Positions 45,582 to 55,556 of a stretch of DNA of 64,000 nt are shown here, piece after piece. The DNA is from Victivallis vadensis (GTDB lineage Bacteria; Verrucomicrobiota; Lentisphaeria; Victivallales; Victivallaceae): contig NZ_QEKH01000007.1 of the NCBI RefSeq assembly GCF_003096415.1, positions 62,001-126,000 on the forward strand, written 5' to 3'. The notes beneath the pieces were generated by a model. That model made no database searches. It worked only from the letters and a program-made list of their open reading frames with translations, and was not told where the DNA came from. The position numbers and the translations under genes were made by a program. Every line of letters begins with the position of its first letter. Position 1 is the stretch's first letter.

Positions 45582-45671
45582 AATGTTTTCTCCTGTATCA
45601 TTTGTCATTCCTGACCATGTCGTTGTGAGGAAGAAGCCGTGCCGTTTTCTCGGCACATTGCTAATATACCC

Positions 45672-45733
45672 CGGTTTTGGGATTTTTGCACAGCAAAAAT
45701 CTCAAAACCGCCCCCGGCGCCGGCACCTTGCCG
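45672..45733. repeat. Long hairpin followed by the CCGGCACCTTGCCGG motif
   Basis: Positions 45672-45689 and 45693-45710 form an 18-base stem with one G-T type mismatch and a three-base loop. The hairpin motif CCGGCA-CCT-TGCCGG follows at 45719-45733. It lies between the stop of the GH42-like gene and the start of the isomerase gene. It may end the upstream transcript but lacks a T run; it looks like a remnant of the dispersed repeats. Confidence 0.6.
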
Positions 45734-45782
45734 GTGCGGAGTACTGCCCATAGCCCCCATAAACTGATGGATATTACCCCCG

Positions 45783-48700
45783 TCACTGCGGAGTGATCCG
45801 GTAGAGTTGGAGTTCACCGATGCGCACCGGGTCGGCATCGAAGGCCAGACGGCCTCCGACGCTTTTCAGCACACCGATCCGTCTGGCTTCCCGGTGGAAC
45901 TTCTCCACGAGATAATCGCCGTCCGGCAGGCCGGACAACACCACACGGGTAGCGGCGCGGCCGTACTTCTTTTCCGCCGCGGCTTCGTCAAGGATTGCCT
46001 TCGAGCCTCCGGCGGAACGGCGCTGAACCGCCGCGTAGATCACGCCGTCCTTCTGTTTCCGCACCGTCTCGAAGCCGCGGTCCAGCGTGCCGTCGGGGTG
46101 TTCGAGCCGGATCCGGCGCTTCACGCCTGCGGCCTCCAATACCGTTTCATAGGTTTCCGGGTCGTAGAACCAGTCCCCGAACGGAGCGCCGCCGGGCGCG
46201 GGCAGCGGATTCTTCTTCGCCGCAATGCGGAATACGTCGGGGTTCTCCCTGCCGAGCAGCCGGGTCAGCTCGTGGCGCAGCTCCGGCTTTTCATAGCAGA
46301 ACTCCCCCGCGTTGCCGATCAGCAGCAGCCTGCCGCCGTTTTTCACATACTCCGCCAATTCCAGCATCGCGCTTTCACGCAGCAGCGGCGCGTTGACGAC
46401 CGCCAGCTTGAACCGGTCCAGCTTCACCCACGGGGTGTATTCGCTCTTCATGTGGACTGGTATCTGCTTGTAGCTGAAGAGGTCGAGGAAGGGTTCGATG
46501 CCGGTGATGTTCTGGAAGGTGGTATCGCGCTTGCGGAAAAGCTGGTCGGTCTTGCTCGCGTACACGACCACCTCCGGCTCGTCCGGTTCCGCCGCGATCC
46601 ACTCCCGGATCGCCGGGTAACAGGCCGCCAGATAATCCAGCGACGGCAGCGCCCGCAGCCCGTCCCCCTTCATCCGGCTGTGCCAGCGGTAAGTCCACAG
46701 CCACGGTTCGCGGTAGACGCTGCCGTAGAAGATATCCGAATCGATCGTCAGCGTGCTGGTCGGCACGAACTGGTGGTTTTCGCGCTGGAACGGCACTCCG
46801 GCCAGATAACACATGCTGGCCAGTCCGAGCGACGACACGCACGGCGAATCCTCGTGCTGGAATGCGACGCCCTTGCCGCGCAATACCGGCAGCAATGGTT
46901 CGATCGCGTTGGGCATGTGACGGTTGTAAAGCACGATCGGCCGCACCGGATCGTATTTGCGGATCAGCGCGATCACGTCACGGTAGACTTCGGTGTAGAT
47001 GCTGAACCGGTACTCCATGAAGTCGCGCATCCCGGAGCTGAGCATCGGGCCGGTTTCGCCCGCACCGACATCCGGGAGCGTGAACACGCGCGGCATCGGC
47101 TCCGGTTTGCGCCCCTGCGACTTCAGCCAGTTCGCAAACCCCTGCTGCCCCGCACGGGAATAATCGACATAGGTCGGCTCGCGTCCCCACGGGTAATCCA
47201 TGAAATTCGGGTAGATCAGGATGTAGCTGTGCAGGTTGTCGTCTGCCGCATAACGTTTCAGCAGCTCCTCGAAATAGGTGCGGAAGCCGGTCCGGTAGGC
47301 TGCGTCGAAGCTCTGGAACGGCATCCGGGTCGGCATCTTCTGCAGGCCGAACCACGCCCGCGAACCATAGTTCAGCGGATAGCCGTACTGGGTCAGCACC
47401 GGCTGGTTGTCCGGCCACCACCACGGCACTTCGGGCATGCCGGAGCCGGGCATCGGCATTAAATTGTACTTCATGCCGCGGTCGCGCAGGAACCGGATCC
47501 GCCGGTCCATCTCGCTGAACCGGAACACGCCCGGCAGCGGCTCCATGCCGTGCCAGATCGGTTTCAGGGTGACGGCGGAAAAGTTCTTCCTGCGCGGCGC
47601 GACCTGCCGGTCGATCCAGCGGTCGAAGTGTTCGACCACATACTCGTAATCGATCCTCGGCCAGTCGCCGAATTCCCAGTTGGAGTAGAACATCTCCTCC
47701 CAGTAATCGGCCGCGACCGACAGATTGCCCGTTTTGAAGTAGTCGCAATACGGAGTCACATTCGCCGGAACCGGACGGATTTCCGCCGGAGCCGGAGGGG
47801 ATGCGACGCCGAAATGCAGTTCGGCCCGGTCGACCGCCCTGCCCTCCCGCAGCAGGTCGGCGGCGATCGTGTAGTCGGTGCCGTCCTCGACCGGGATGCG
47901 CACCTTCCACTCCGGCCGCCGCTGCACGACCTCGAACCGGACGGGGCGCTTCAGCCAGTCGCGCACCTCGATCCGGCAATCGTTCTTTCCGGCGTTTCTC
48001 AGCACCAGCTCCGCCTGCCGCGTCCCGGCGGGAAACACGTGATCCTTGCGGCCGCTCTCCCAATACGTTCCGGCGGGAGCGAGCGGCGCGACCTCCGGCG
48101 CATTGCTGCCGAAATTCACATAGAGGCGCATCAGCCGCGCCTCCGCGAAGCTGCCGTCCTCCCGCCACGTTTTGCCCTTCACCTCGTAGATGCCGGGGGC
48201 CAGTTCGGGCAGTTCGACCGCCTGTCTGAACAGTTCGACCGGACGGCTTTTGTCGATCTCGAACACCCGTTCGGCGCGCCAGACGGCGGGCTGCTGGTAA
48301 CCGGGCGAAACCTCGATCCGGCAGCGGATTTTCCCCTGTTCGCCGGTCAGGTCGTCCGGAAAGATTTTCGGGCGGTGCGCATCCAGCCCGGCGCGCAGCC
48401 GGTCGCGCATGAACCAGTTGTATTTCGCATCCAGTCCGTTGACGGTCACAAACTCCGGCGTCTTGAGCCAGAATTCGCCGCGCCCGGCGCGGATGTTCTC
48501 CACATCGTGCCTGGCCTCGTCGGTCTGCGGGCCGGGAGCGGGCTGAATACGCAGCCCGACCAGCTCGAACGGCCTCGGCCACAGCCGTTTTTCCACGATC
48601 GGCGCGATGCCGGGCAACACCTCCTCGCGGATGCGTTCGGTCACATTCTCCGGCGTGAAGAAGTCGGTTTTGTTCTCATAGAAGCACCAGACCGAAAACT

Positions 48701-49040
48701 CGTGCATCGCGTCGTAGTGAATCGTGTGAAACGAAGGGCGCGACGAGTAGCCGCCGAGCAGATGCTCTTTGCCGGCGGCGTCGCGGATGATGAAACTCAG
48801 CTCGAAATCCCCTTTCAACCGCGCGAACCAGAAGGTGACCCGATGCACGTCCCGCGCCAGTTCCAGCGGCTTCGCGAGTTTCAGGGTGAAGGATTTCCGT
48901 TCGGGATTCCGGTAGACGACCCGGCTGAACTCCCCGTCGGTCTCCGCGACGCGCGCGAACTCCGAATCCTGCCAGGCGAGCGGAGCGCCGCCCGCTGCCG
49001 CCGCGACGAACAGCATCGCGGATAAAAGCACTCTTTTCAT
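45783..49040 (-). CDS. Secreted GH42-like beta-galactosidase-type protein
   Basis: This 1085-residue protein has a signal peptide (MKRVLLSAMLFVAAAAGG). The N-terminal 400 residues are beta-rich. A TIM barrel lies at about 430-750 (YEYVVEHFDRWIDRQ, FRFSEMDRRIRFLRDRGMKYNLMPMPG), and a flavodoxin-like trimerisation domain at about 800-930 (LAEYVKNGGRLLLIGNAGEF). This order is that of GH42 and related proteins. The usual Asn-Glu acid/base pair is not obvious: the matching strand reads YILIYPNFMDYPWG. FQHEDSP may hold the nucleophile, so activity is uncertain. Its start overlaps the upstream stop by four bases. Confidence 0.72.
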   Translation of the reverse strand: MKRVLLSAMLFVAAAAGGAPLAWQDSEFARVAETDGEFSRVVYRNPERKSFTLKLAKPLELARDVHRVTFWFARLKGDFELSFIIRDAAGKEHLLGGYSSRPSFHTIHYDAMHEFSVWCFYENKTDFFTPENVTERIREEVLPGIAPIVEKRLWPRPFELVGLRIQPAPGPQTDEARHDVENIRAGRGEFWLKTPEFVTVNGLDAKYNWFMRDRLRAGLDAHRPKIFPDDLTGEQGKIRCRIEVSPGYQQPAVWRAERVFEIDKSRPVELFRQAVELPELAPGIYEVKGKTWREDGSFAEARLMRLYVNFGSNAPEVAPLAPAGTYWESGRKDHVFPAGTRQAELVLRNAGKNDCRIEVRDWLKRPVRFEVVQRRPEWKVRIPVEDGTDYTIAADLLREGRAVDRAELHFGVASPPAPAEIRPVPANVTPYCDYFKTGNLSVAADYWEEMFYSNWEFGDWPRIDYEYVVEHFDRWIDRQVAPRRKNFSAVTLKPIWHGMEPLPGVFRFSEMDRRIRFLRDRGMKYNLMPMPGSGMPEVPWWWPDNQPVLTQYGYPLNYGSRAWFGLQKMPTRMPFQSFDAAYRTGFRTYFEELLKRYAADDNLHSYILIYPNFMDYPWGREPTYVDYSRAGQQGFANWLKSQGRKPEPMPRVFTLPDVGAGETGPMLSSGMRDFMEYRFSIYTEVYRDVIALIRKYDPVRPIVLYNRHMPNAIEPLLPVLRGKGVAFQHEDSPCVSSLGLASMCYLAGVPFQRENHQFVPTSTLTIDSDIFYGSVYREPWLWTYRWHSRMKGDGLRALPSLDYLAACYPAIREWIAAEPDEPEVVVYASKTDQLFRKRDTTFQNITGIEPFLDLFSYKQIPVHMKSEYTPWVKLDRFKLAVVNAPLLRESAMLELAEYVKNGGRLLLIGNAGEFCYEKPELRHELTRLLGRENPDVFRIAAKKNPLPAPGGAPFGDWFYDPETYETVLEAAGVKRRIRLEHPDGTLDRGFETVRKQKDGVIYAAVQRRSAGGSKAILDEAAAEKKYGRAATRVVLSGLPDGDYLVEKFHREARRIGVLKSVGGRLAFDADPVRIGELQLYRITPQ

Positions 49041-50260
49041 GGTTTCTCCTCCGTGAATGGAAGTTCAAAAAGCCCGGCCGCCCAGCCGGCGGGGAAAGGC
49101 CGCTCCTGATCGGTCGGGTCAAGCCCCAGCAGCAGCTCCGGCAGCATCAGGCAGCCGAGGTTGGACCAGCCCCAGAAAGGATCGAGGCCCAGCCCGGCGC
49201 CGGTTTCGGCGTTGTAGTATTCGCGCGTCGCCGGATTTTTCAGCACCAGTTCCAGCGAGCGGCGCGCCAGCGTCTCCGCCAACTCCCGGAAACCGTAGCG
49301 GATCAGCCCGTGCATCAGCATATAGTTGACCGGAATCCACGTCGTGCCGCGCCAGTTGCAGCCCCAGTCGTGCAGTTCCTGACCGTAATCCGGCTCATCG
49401 GCGGCCCATGACGCGACCGGCCATGCGAGCCAGAACTCCGCGGGGTTGGCCAGATGCTCCTTTACCAGCCGTTCCGCCTGCTCCGGCGACGCAGCCCCCG
49501 TCCAGAGCGGAATGAATCCGGCAGCCGACTTCACCCGGATGCGTTCGCCGCTGCGTTCGTCGCGGTCGAAGAAAAATCCGGCTCCGTCATCCCAGAAAAC
49601 CCTCCCGGCCGTCTCGCGCAGCCCCCGGGCATGGGCGCGATAGTTCTCCGCCGCCGGAGCGTCGCCGCGCCGTTCCGCCAGAATCGCCATCGCCTCCAGT
49701 TCGCGCAGTAAATAGCAGTTGAGATCCACTCCTTCCACGCGCTGTTCGCCGTAAGCTCCGGCGCGGCGGATCTGGTTGTCCATGCCGGAGTGGTCGGCGC
49801 TGTCCCACACCGCGAGGCCGTTCTTGTCGAAGTCGCAGTACCAGAACCAGTAGTCGAGATAGCGGACCAGCCGCTCCCACAACGCCCCGTCCGGCCAGCT
49901 CCAATCCTCCGTCTGGCGGCAGTACAGCAGCGCGATCTGCGCCAGAAAGGGCTTGAACTGCTGATAGGGGCGGATTTTCAGCAGCGTCCTCGCGGTGAAG
50001 CCGTTCACCAGCTGGCGCGCGAGAAAAGCCTCCAGATTGGAACGGCAGAACTCCGCGACGCCGAACGCCGCCAGATAAAGGTTCTCGAAATAGAGGTCCC
50101 AGTCGTAGAACTCTCTGCTCGAATATCCGGTGACCAGGCGCCGCCCCTCGTATTCGCGGATGCCGCGCTCCCGGATCAGCGCGTTGGTCTCCCGCAGCCG
50201 GGCGCGCAGCCGGGCAAACGTTTCAGCACCGAGCGCCCGTTCGACCGGATGATCCGTCAT
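49037..50260 (-). CDS. GH63/trehalase-like six-hairpin glycosidase
   Basis: This 407-residue protein belongs to the (alpha/alpha)6 toroid group of GH63 and GH37. SREFYDWDLYFENLYLAAFG near residue 48, AVWDSADHSGMDNQ near 155, WGCNWRGTTWIPVNYM near 310 and DPFWGWSNLG near 370 are typical. The Asp in WDSADHSG and a later Glu would be catalytic. There is no signal peptide, so it is probably cytoplasmic. The start at 50260 overlaps the upstream stop by four bases (ATGA), and its stop overlaps the next start in the same way. Confidence 0.8.
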   Translation of the reverse strand: MTDHPVERALGAETFARLRARLRETNALIRERGIREYEGRRLVTGYSSREFYDWDLYFENLYLAAFGVAEFCRSNLEAFLARQLVNGFTARTLLKIRPYQQFKPFLAQIALLYCRQTEDWSWPDGALWERLVRYLDYWFWYCDFDKNGLAVWDSADHSGMDNQIRRAGAYGEQRVEGVDLNCYLLRELEAMAILAERRGDAPAAENYRAHARGLRETAGRVFWDDGAGFFFDRDERSGERIRVKSAAGFIPLWTGAASPEQAERLVKEHLANPAEFWLAWPVASWAADEPDYGQELHDWGCNWRGTTWIPVNYMLMHGLIRYGFRELAETLARRSLELVLKNPATREYYNAETGAGLGLDPFWGWSNLGCLMLPELLLGLDPTDQERPFPAGWAAGLFELPFTEEKP

Positions 50261-51927
50261 CGTGCCGACACCTCCACCGAATCCAGCTTCAGGCGGACCT
50301 CCTGCACCATCGCGCGGCCCATCGGCCACTCCGGCGTTTCATACAGCCCGCCGAACGCGAACTTCCGCAGAATGCGGCCGGGGCGGTCCAGCACCGTTTC
50401 GCCGTCAAGCCGCACCAGCAGCCGGTCGCGTTCCAGCGTGACCGCGAGACGGAAAGCCTTGCGCATCTCCAGAACGGCCAGCTCCAGCTTCTCCCCGGAG
50501 GCGTCGCGGAACACCAGCAGGTCCTGCGCCCGTTCCGGGCACCATTCGGTCAGCAGCGTTCCGCCGTCACGGGTCTTGCCGCCGACGGTCAGCAGCGGGA
50601 AATCCTCCTCGCGCCGGTAGAACAGCTCCAACTCCCCCGACACCGTCACCGCGTCGGCGCGGGTCTGGGATTCGGTCAGCACCACGCCGAGCGTCGCCCA
50701 GCGATGGCCGAAGCGGGCGACGCCGCACTTCCGGTCCACGATCAAGCCGGTGCGGCCGCCGCGCGGCATCAGGAACGGGCCGGAAAAATCCGGCAGCTCC
50801 TGCACCACCGCCCCCATGATCGAATTGGGATAGGTGTAGGCCAAATAGAGCTTGCCGTCATGCGCGAAACCGTTCGGATAGAACGCCCTCCCCCCGGCGG
50901 GCTGCACCACCGGCCCCGGCAGCAGCAGATCGGGTTCGCAGACCGGCGACGCATAGAGCGACAGGAAATAGCGGTCCTGGTCGATCCGCGACGGCAGGTT
51001 CACCACCCAGTCGTTCATCACCATCAGCAGAGTATCCGGGCCGCCGGTGCGACTGACCGCGTAGTTGCGGCAGATGATCGAATCGACCTCGACCGGCCGG
51101 CACTTCGGCCAGCTTTCGCCGCCGTCGGCACTTTCGGCGTACAGGATCATCCAGTGCGGTTTCATGAACGGGTCAAGCTCCCGGTTGTCCTGCGAACTGG
51201 AGTTGCGGATCAGCATCCCGATCCGGCCGTTCCCCTGCTCGAACAGCATCGGCTCCCACAATCCGAGGTATTTCGCGCCCGGCAGCCGCTCCGGGTCCTC
51301 GCCGAGCTCCTCCCAGCCCACCGCCTCGGCGGGACGGCTCCAGTGCCACGACTTTCCGCCGTCGCGGCTGATCAGGTGCGCGGCGTAGCGGGTGTCGCCG
51401 ACGACGTACTGATCGGCGACATACGGCAGGCTCGCCGGGAACAGCATCGCCCCGTCCGAAGTGAGCAGCCCGTGGTTGGTCGGGAAGCCGACCACCTGCC
51501 CCTCCAGCTCCGGCGGCGCAGCGGGCACCTCGACATTCTCCCAGTGGAGCCCGTCACTCGAATGCGCGACGAAAGTGCGGCGCGCCTTGTAGTCGCACCA
51601 CGCGCAGAACAGCGTTTCGTCACGCCAGTTGATGAAAGCGGGCTGCCACTGGTTGTCGGATTCGACCGGATTGCGGCAGCCGGCGGCGGCGGTGAAGAGC
51701 TTCACCGGCGTGGACCAGTGGATGAAATCCTCCGACACCGACAGGAAGTTGAACTGGCCGGGCACGCCTTCGGCCCCGGTTTCGTTCGCGTTCCACGACG
51801 CGAGGAACTTCCCCTGGAAGCGGACGATGTCCACGTCGTGATTGTAGCGCAGATACGGCTTTTTGCCGTTGCGCGGGCAGTAGATCGGGTTATAGGATAC
51901 TTCGGGATCGTAGATCGGGAGAGTCAT
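50257..51927 (-). CDS. Sialidase-like (BNR-repeat) protein
   Basis: This 556-residue propeller protein has Asp boxes (SRDGGKSWHW near 190, SADGGESW near 270) and related blades (SSDGLHWEN). The last 130 residues may form a concanavalin A-like domain (LEMRKAFRLAVTLERDRLLVRLDGE), as in the protein at 38244 and some GH32-type enzymes. No signal peptide is seen. The catalytic Arg triad of sialidases cannot be assigned by eye. It is the middle gene of a coupled operon, 15 bases after the beta-helix gene. Confidence 0.72.
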   Translation of the reverse strand: MTLPIYDPEVSYNPIYCPRNGKKPYLRYNHDVDIVRFQGKFLASWNANETGAEGVPGQFNFLSVSEDFIHWSTPVKLFTAAAGCRNPVESDNQWQPAFINWRDETLFCAWCDYKARRTFVAHSSDGLHWENVEVPAAPPELEGQVVGFPTNHGLLTSDGAMLFPASLPYVADQYVVGDTRYAAHLISRDGGKSWHWSRPAEAVGWEELGEDPERLPGAKYLGLWEPMLFEQGNGRIGMLIRNSSSQDNRELDPFMKPHWMILYAESADGGESWPKCRPVEVDSIICRNYAVSRTGGPDTLLMVMNDWVVNLPSRIDQDRYFLSLYASPVCEPDLLLPGPVVQPAGGRAFYPNGFAHDGKLYLAYTYPNSIMGAVVQELPDFSGPFLMPRGGRTGLIVDRKCGVARFGHRWATLGVVLTESQTRADAVTVSGELELFYRREEDFPLLTVGGKTRDGGTLLTEWCPERAQDLLVFRDASGEKLELAVLEMRKAFRLAVTLERDRLLVRLDGETVLDRPGRILRKFAFGGLYETPEWPMGRAMVQEVRLKLDSVEVSAR

Positions 51928-51942
51928 GGTTGCAAACCTCTG

Positions 51943-53802
51943 CTATTTTTGCGGACCGCAGTCCATTGTGCCGGGACCATACAGGACCGGAGCTTTCACA
52001 TCCGGCCCGGAGTTGGAAATCCGGTTGCCGGAAACTTCGACGTTTTTCGATTCGGTCAGGTAGATCGCGGCGGCGTTCGCGCGGATCAGCCGGTCCGCGT
52101 CCGGCGGAATCGCCTCGAAGAACGCGCCGTCAATCGTGTTGCCCGCGATCCTGCCGCCATCGGTGTTGGCCAGGAAGATGCCGAAAGTGCCCGCGGTGAC
52201 GATCCGGTTGTTTTCGATCGCGATGTCCCGGCACAACTGCACGCCGCGCGCCGCGTGCCAGTCCGCGGCGGCGGAGTAGACCAGGATCGCCGCCCCTTCA
52301 AGGTGGTGCTTGCGCCCCTGCATGCTCATGCAGACCTCGCGGAATTCGTTGTTGCGGATCGACACATTCGACGGCCCGGCGCCTTCGAGGAAGTAGTTTT
52401 CACTGGCCATGTAGAGGCCGGACATCATCATGCGCTCGATCCGGTTGTTTTCGATCGTCACGCCGTCGCCCCGGCACAGGATGCCGCGCGTGAAGCCGTC
52501 GTGAAAGTAGTTGTTCACGATCCGAGCGCCGTTACCGGAGTGGCCGAAGCTCTCCAGCAGGTCGTACCGCCCCAGTTTCACCGGCGCGTCGAACTTCAGC
52601 CGGTACAGGAAGAACTCCCGGCCGTAGAAACCGGCGCTGCGCATCCCGGCGGCTTCCATTTCTCCGGGCAGTTTCGCCGCGTCGGCGCGGGCGGCGGGGT
52701 CTTTTTCGAGCACGGCGCTCACCACCGTCGCGCTCCCTTTCGGGGCCAGGGAACCGAAGGTGTAGAACCGGAGCTTTTCGCCCTCGAACTTCTCCGGCGC
52801 GATGATCGAAGCGGCCAGCACTTCGTCCGGCGCGGTCTGGCGGCTGACCAGCGAAAACATCCCGTGGATATTGATCAGGTCGTCGCAGCCCCACGAAAAC
52901 TCACACTCCTCGATCAGCGGCCCCTTCGCCACCTTCGTCGAGTGGAAGATATCGGCGGAGCAGACGATCAGCCGCTTCGTGCCGGGACGGCGCACCACCC
53001 GGCAGCGGCGGTAGGCGTTGCCCCCTTCGCCGCCCTCCTCGGTGAACGCCATCTGGCCGGAGCCGTAGACGGTCACGTTTTCAAGCGTGATCCCCGAACA
53101 GTCCACCAGTGCGACCGCCTGCCGGTAGCCCCGGTAAGGCAGCACCAGCGTGTCCCCCTCCTTCACGATGCCGGGATCGACGAACGGGCTGTTGTTGCGG
53201 ATTTCGGCCCGGTACCTGCGGCTCCCCAGCGGTTCGAGTCTGGAGACCCAGTCCAGCCGGGTCGGCAGCATCCGGGTGGTCTTTTCGTCGAAAAAGATCG
53301 CCTTGACCTGTCCGGGCCGTTCCAGCCACAGCGGCAGCACCGGCTCCGGGAAGCCGGGCGCCAGCTCGATTTCCAGCGATTTCGCCGCCGGGTCCAGTTT
53401 CGTGACCCTTCCCTGCGAATGGCCCAGCGGATAATAGTCCACCGTCAGGTTCGACAGCTTCACGTTGCGGCAGCGGCGCATGGAAACCAGATCAATCCGG
53501 CGGCGGCCGTCCACCCAGAAGGTCGCGCCGGAAGCATCGATTTCCAGATCCCGGACATCCTGCAGGAAAAAGTTCCGGGTGGGCTGTTCGTCGAACCGGT
53601 AATCCCCCGGCGGAATTACGAACTTCCCCGCCCCCGCCTTCACCGCCGTCTGGAAATCCCGCATCAGCTTCACCGTGCGGGTGCGCTGCGCCGCAAGGTC
53701 CGCCTCAGTCCACTTCGCAATCTCCGGCGGATAGGCGTCATTCGCCCCAGACGTCAGCGCCAGCACCAGCGCCGCCAGCATCAACAGAGTTTTCTTCATC
53801 AT
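51943..53802 (-). CDS. Secreted right-handed beta-helix protein, possibly GH110-like
   Basis: This 619-residue protein has a signal peptide (MMKKTLLMLAALVLALTSGA). Repeated strand-turn units (VSIRNNEFREV, IAIENNRIVTAG, GRIAGNTIDGA, VEVSGNRISNS) form a parallel beta-helix. ECEFSWGCDDLINIHG near residue 295 resembles the acidic motif of GH110 alpha-1,3-galactosidases, which would fit glycan degradation together with the sialidase-like and galactosidase-like neighbours. The GH110 call is tentative. AAGGAAAG precedes the start. It lies 9 bases after the prepilin gene. Confidence 0.7.
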   Translation of the reverse strand: MMKKTLLMLAALVLALTSGANDAYPPEIAKWTEADLAAQRTRTVKLMRDFQTAVKAGAGKFVIPPGDYRFDEQPTRNFFLQDVRDLEIDASGATFWVDGRRRIDLVSMRRCRNVKLSNLTVDYYPLGHSQGRVTKLDPAAKSLEIELAPGFPEPVLPLWLERPGQVKAIFFDEKTTRMLPTRLDWVSRLEPLGSRRYRAEIRNNSPFVDPGIVKEGDTLVLPYRGYRQAVALVDCSGITLENVTVYGSGQMAFTEEGGEGGNAYRRCRVVRRPGTKRLIVCSADIFHSTKVAKGPLIEECEFSWGCDDLINIHGMFSLVSRQTAPDEVLAASIIAPEKFEGEKLRFYTFGSLAPKGSATVVSAVLEKDPAARADAAKLPGEMEAAGMRSAGFYGREFFLYRLKFDAPVKLGRYDLLESFGHSGNGARIVNNYFHDGFTRGILCRGDGVTIENNRIERMMMSGLYMASENYFLEGAGPSNVSIRNNEFREVCMSMQGRKHHLEGAAILVYSAAADWHAARGVQLCRDIAIENNRIVTAGTFGIFLANTDGGRIAGNTIDGAFFEAIPPDADRLIRANAAAIYLTESKNVEVSGNRISNSGPDVKAPVLYGPGTMDCGPQK

Positions 53803-53811
53803 CTTCTTTCC

Positions 53812-54642
53812 TTACAGGGTGTTCAGAAACGAGACCCACCACGTTTCGCCCCAGATGTCGTCGATATTGTTGTAAAGTTCGGCATAGCTTTTGTTGTCCA
53901 CCCGGCCGTCCGCCATCATCACGTTCGCCCGGTTCTGATGGCGGCGGCTCGCCACGCCGATATTGGAGGTGGTCAGCCAATCCTTCTGCTTCGGGCTGCG
54001 CACCTGAATCGCCCCGTGCTTGGCCACCGTTCCGGGCGTACTGCACCATTCGGAGTCGAGCACCGCCGCCCGCTGTCCCGGCTGCGGAATCCGCGTCAGC
54101 TTGATCGGCAGCGTCTTCGCACCGCGCGGATAGGCGCCCGCCCCGTCCACTCCCGGAATCGGAATGATCATCCGATCCACATTGCAGCCGTAGGAAAAGG
54201 AATTGTTGATTACCGCCGTAACTCCCGGCGTCGACTTGCTGACCGGCGTTGACGGGCAGAGCCAGATTCCCGAACACGGAATGCGCGGATTCTTATTTTC
54301 CGCATCCCGGATCGTCTCCGGCTCCGGCAGGCCGCCCGCCATATACAGCAGGTCCTGCCATGTACGGTTCTTATCCCCGTCCAGCAGCCACGCCGCGACC
54401 GGCACACAATCGTTGTTTTCCATCGTGTAAACCGTGAACCCTGTACCGATCTGTTTTAAATTGCTGGTGCATTTGATGCTCTTCGCCCGCTCCCGCGCCC
54501 CGTTCAGAGCCGGCAGCAGCATCGACGCCAGAATCGCGATGATTGCAATCACAACCAGCAGTTCGATCAGCGTAAAATTCCGCTTTCTACCGCCATGCCT
54601 GTTTCCACGCCGCATCAGCCTGTTTTCTCTTGCGTTATCCAT
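53812..54642 (-). CDS. Prepilin-like protein with H-X9-DG domain
   Basis: This 276-residue protein has a basic 22-residue leader followed by [19 protein letters not shown] and a C-terminal [13 protein letters not shown] motif. The -1 residue is Asn. The strong ribosome site AAGGAGGG precedes the start at 54642. It is the first gene of the five-gene minus-strand operon that ends with the GH42-like protein. No clear promoter is seen upstream, where the family B repeat begins. Confidence 0.87.
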   Translation of the reverse strand: MDNARENRLMRRGNRHGGRKRNFTLIELLVVIAIIAILASMLLPALNGARERAKSIKCTSNLKQIGTGFTVYTMENNDCVPVAAWLLDGDKNRTWQDLLYMAGGLPEPETIRDAENKNPRIPCSGIWLCPSTPVSKSTPGVTAVINNSFSYGCNVDRMIIPIPGVDGAGAYPRGAKTLPIKLTRIPQPGQRAAVLDSEWCSTPGTVAKHGAIQVRSPKQKDWLTTSNIGVASRRHQNRANVMMADGRVDNKSYAELYNNIDDIWGETWWVSFLNTL

Positions 54643-54699
54643 ATTCCCTCCTTGATAAACGGGTTGTCTGTTTTAAAAGTCATATTTACCTGCCGGCCT

Positions 54700-55495
54700 C
54701 ATGCCGTCCGATGTCAACCTTGGAGTGCGGAGCCCGAAGGGCTTGCTCCCGCTCCGCTTTCCAATCGCACATGACCATGTAGTTATACTTAAGTTTAATT
54801 CGCCTTTCCGTATCATTACCGGCCACAAACTGGGTGCCAGTCGTTTGCGGATGGCTCCGGAGGGCCTTTTCAAGGCCTGCCCGCCTGCGGCGTGCACGAT
54901 CGCCCGTCCGGACCTCCCCGCTCGCTTCGGGACTCCCGTTGACTTGCGAAGCACTCCCATTGATTTTTCCCCGACGCGAAGCGTCTTTGGAGTGCGGAGA
55001 TTCATCTCCGCTTTCCAGTCGCATGTGATCATATAATTATACTTAAGTTTAATTCGCCTTTCCGTATCGTTACCAGTCACAAACTAGTTGTTATATCTTA
55101 TGCGGATGGTTCCGGAGGGCCAATCGCCCTCCGGACCTCCCCGCTTGCCTCGGAACTTCCGTTGACTTGCGAAGCACTTCCATTCGCGGGCGCGGCTTTG
55201 CCGCTTACTTGTCGGGCTACGCCCGCCAACTCCTCACCGTTCGCTGCACTCACTGCGCCGGAGGGGCTTCGCTCTCTACGTTCGGCTTCGTCACTATCGT
55301 TCCTCGTTATTTTGCTACCGCAAAATAATTCCCTCACATTCGTTCGCGGCGCTGACCGCGCTTATTGTGCACCGCGTAAAAGGTTGCATAACCTGTCGTG
55401 TGCCACAAAAACGGCGATTTAGCCTTCGCACGCCCCCCGAAGGGGCATTGGCGGGCGCACCCGGCAGCGGCACCTTGCCGCCCTGTTCTTTAATA
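54700..55495. repeat. Dispersed intergenic repeat, family B copy 2, with internal duplication
   Basis: The 914-base space between two genes contains no convincing gene. A unit starting near 54719 is repeated near 54979, about 255 bases on; both hold TTATACTTAAGTTTAATTCG. The part from 55163 to 55370 matches 35773-35980, and the end (55445-55490) matches 36040-36090. It includes hairpins such as TTATTTTGC and GCAAAATAA (near 55307-55328) and the CGGCACCTTGCCG motif near 55464. Confidence 0.78.
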
Positions 55496-55556
55496 TTATG
55501 ACGAAAAAAAGTCGAAAAGTCAATTGCCATCGATACCAAAAACACGACATCCGATA

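Noticed and set aside
50704-54252. 1182-codon open reading frame on the plus strand
   Set aside because: It is antisense to three well-supported genes with domain motifs, signal peptide and ribosome sites. The translation is low-complexity with many Arg, Val and His residues, as expected for the shadow frame of GC-rich genes.
54673-55337. Short open frames in the family B repeat (for example 54673-55080 and 55098-55337)
   Set aside because: They repeat with the DNA repeat units, have no domain and no ribosome site, and do not stay open between copies.
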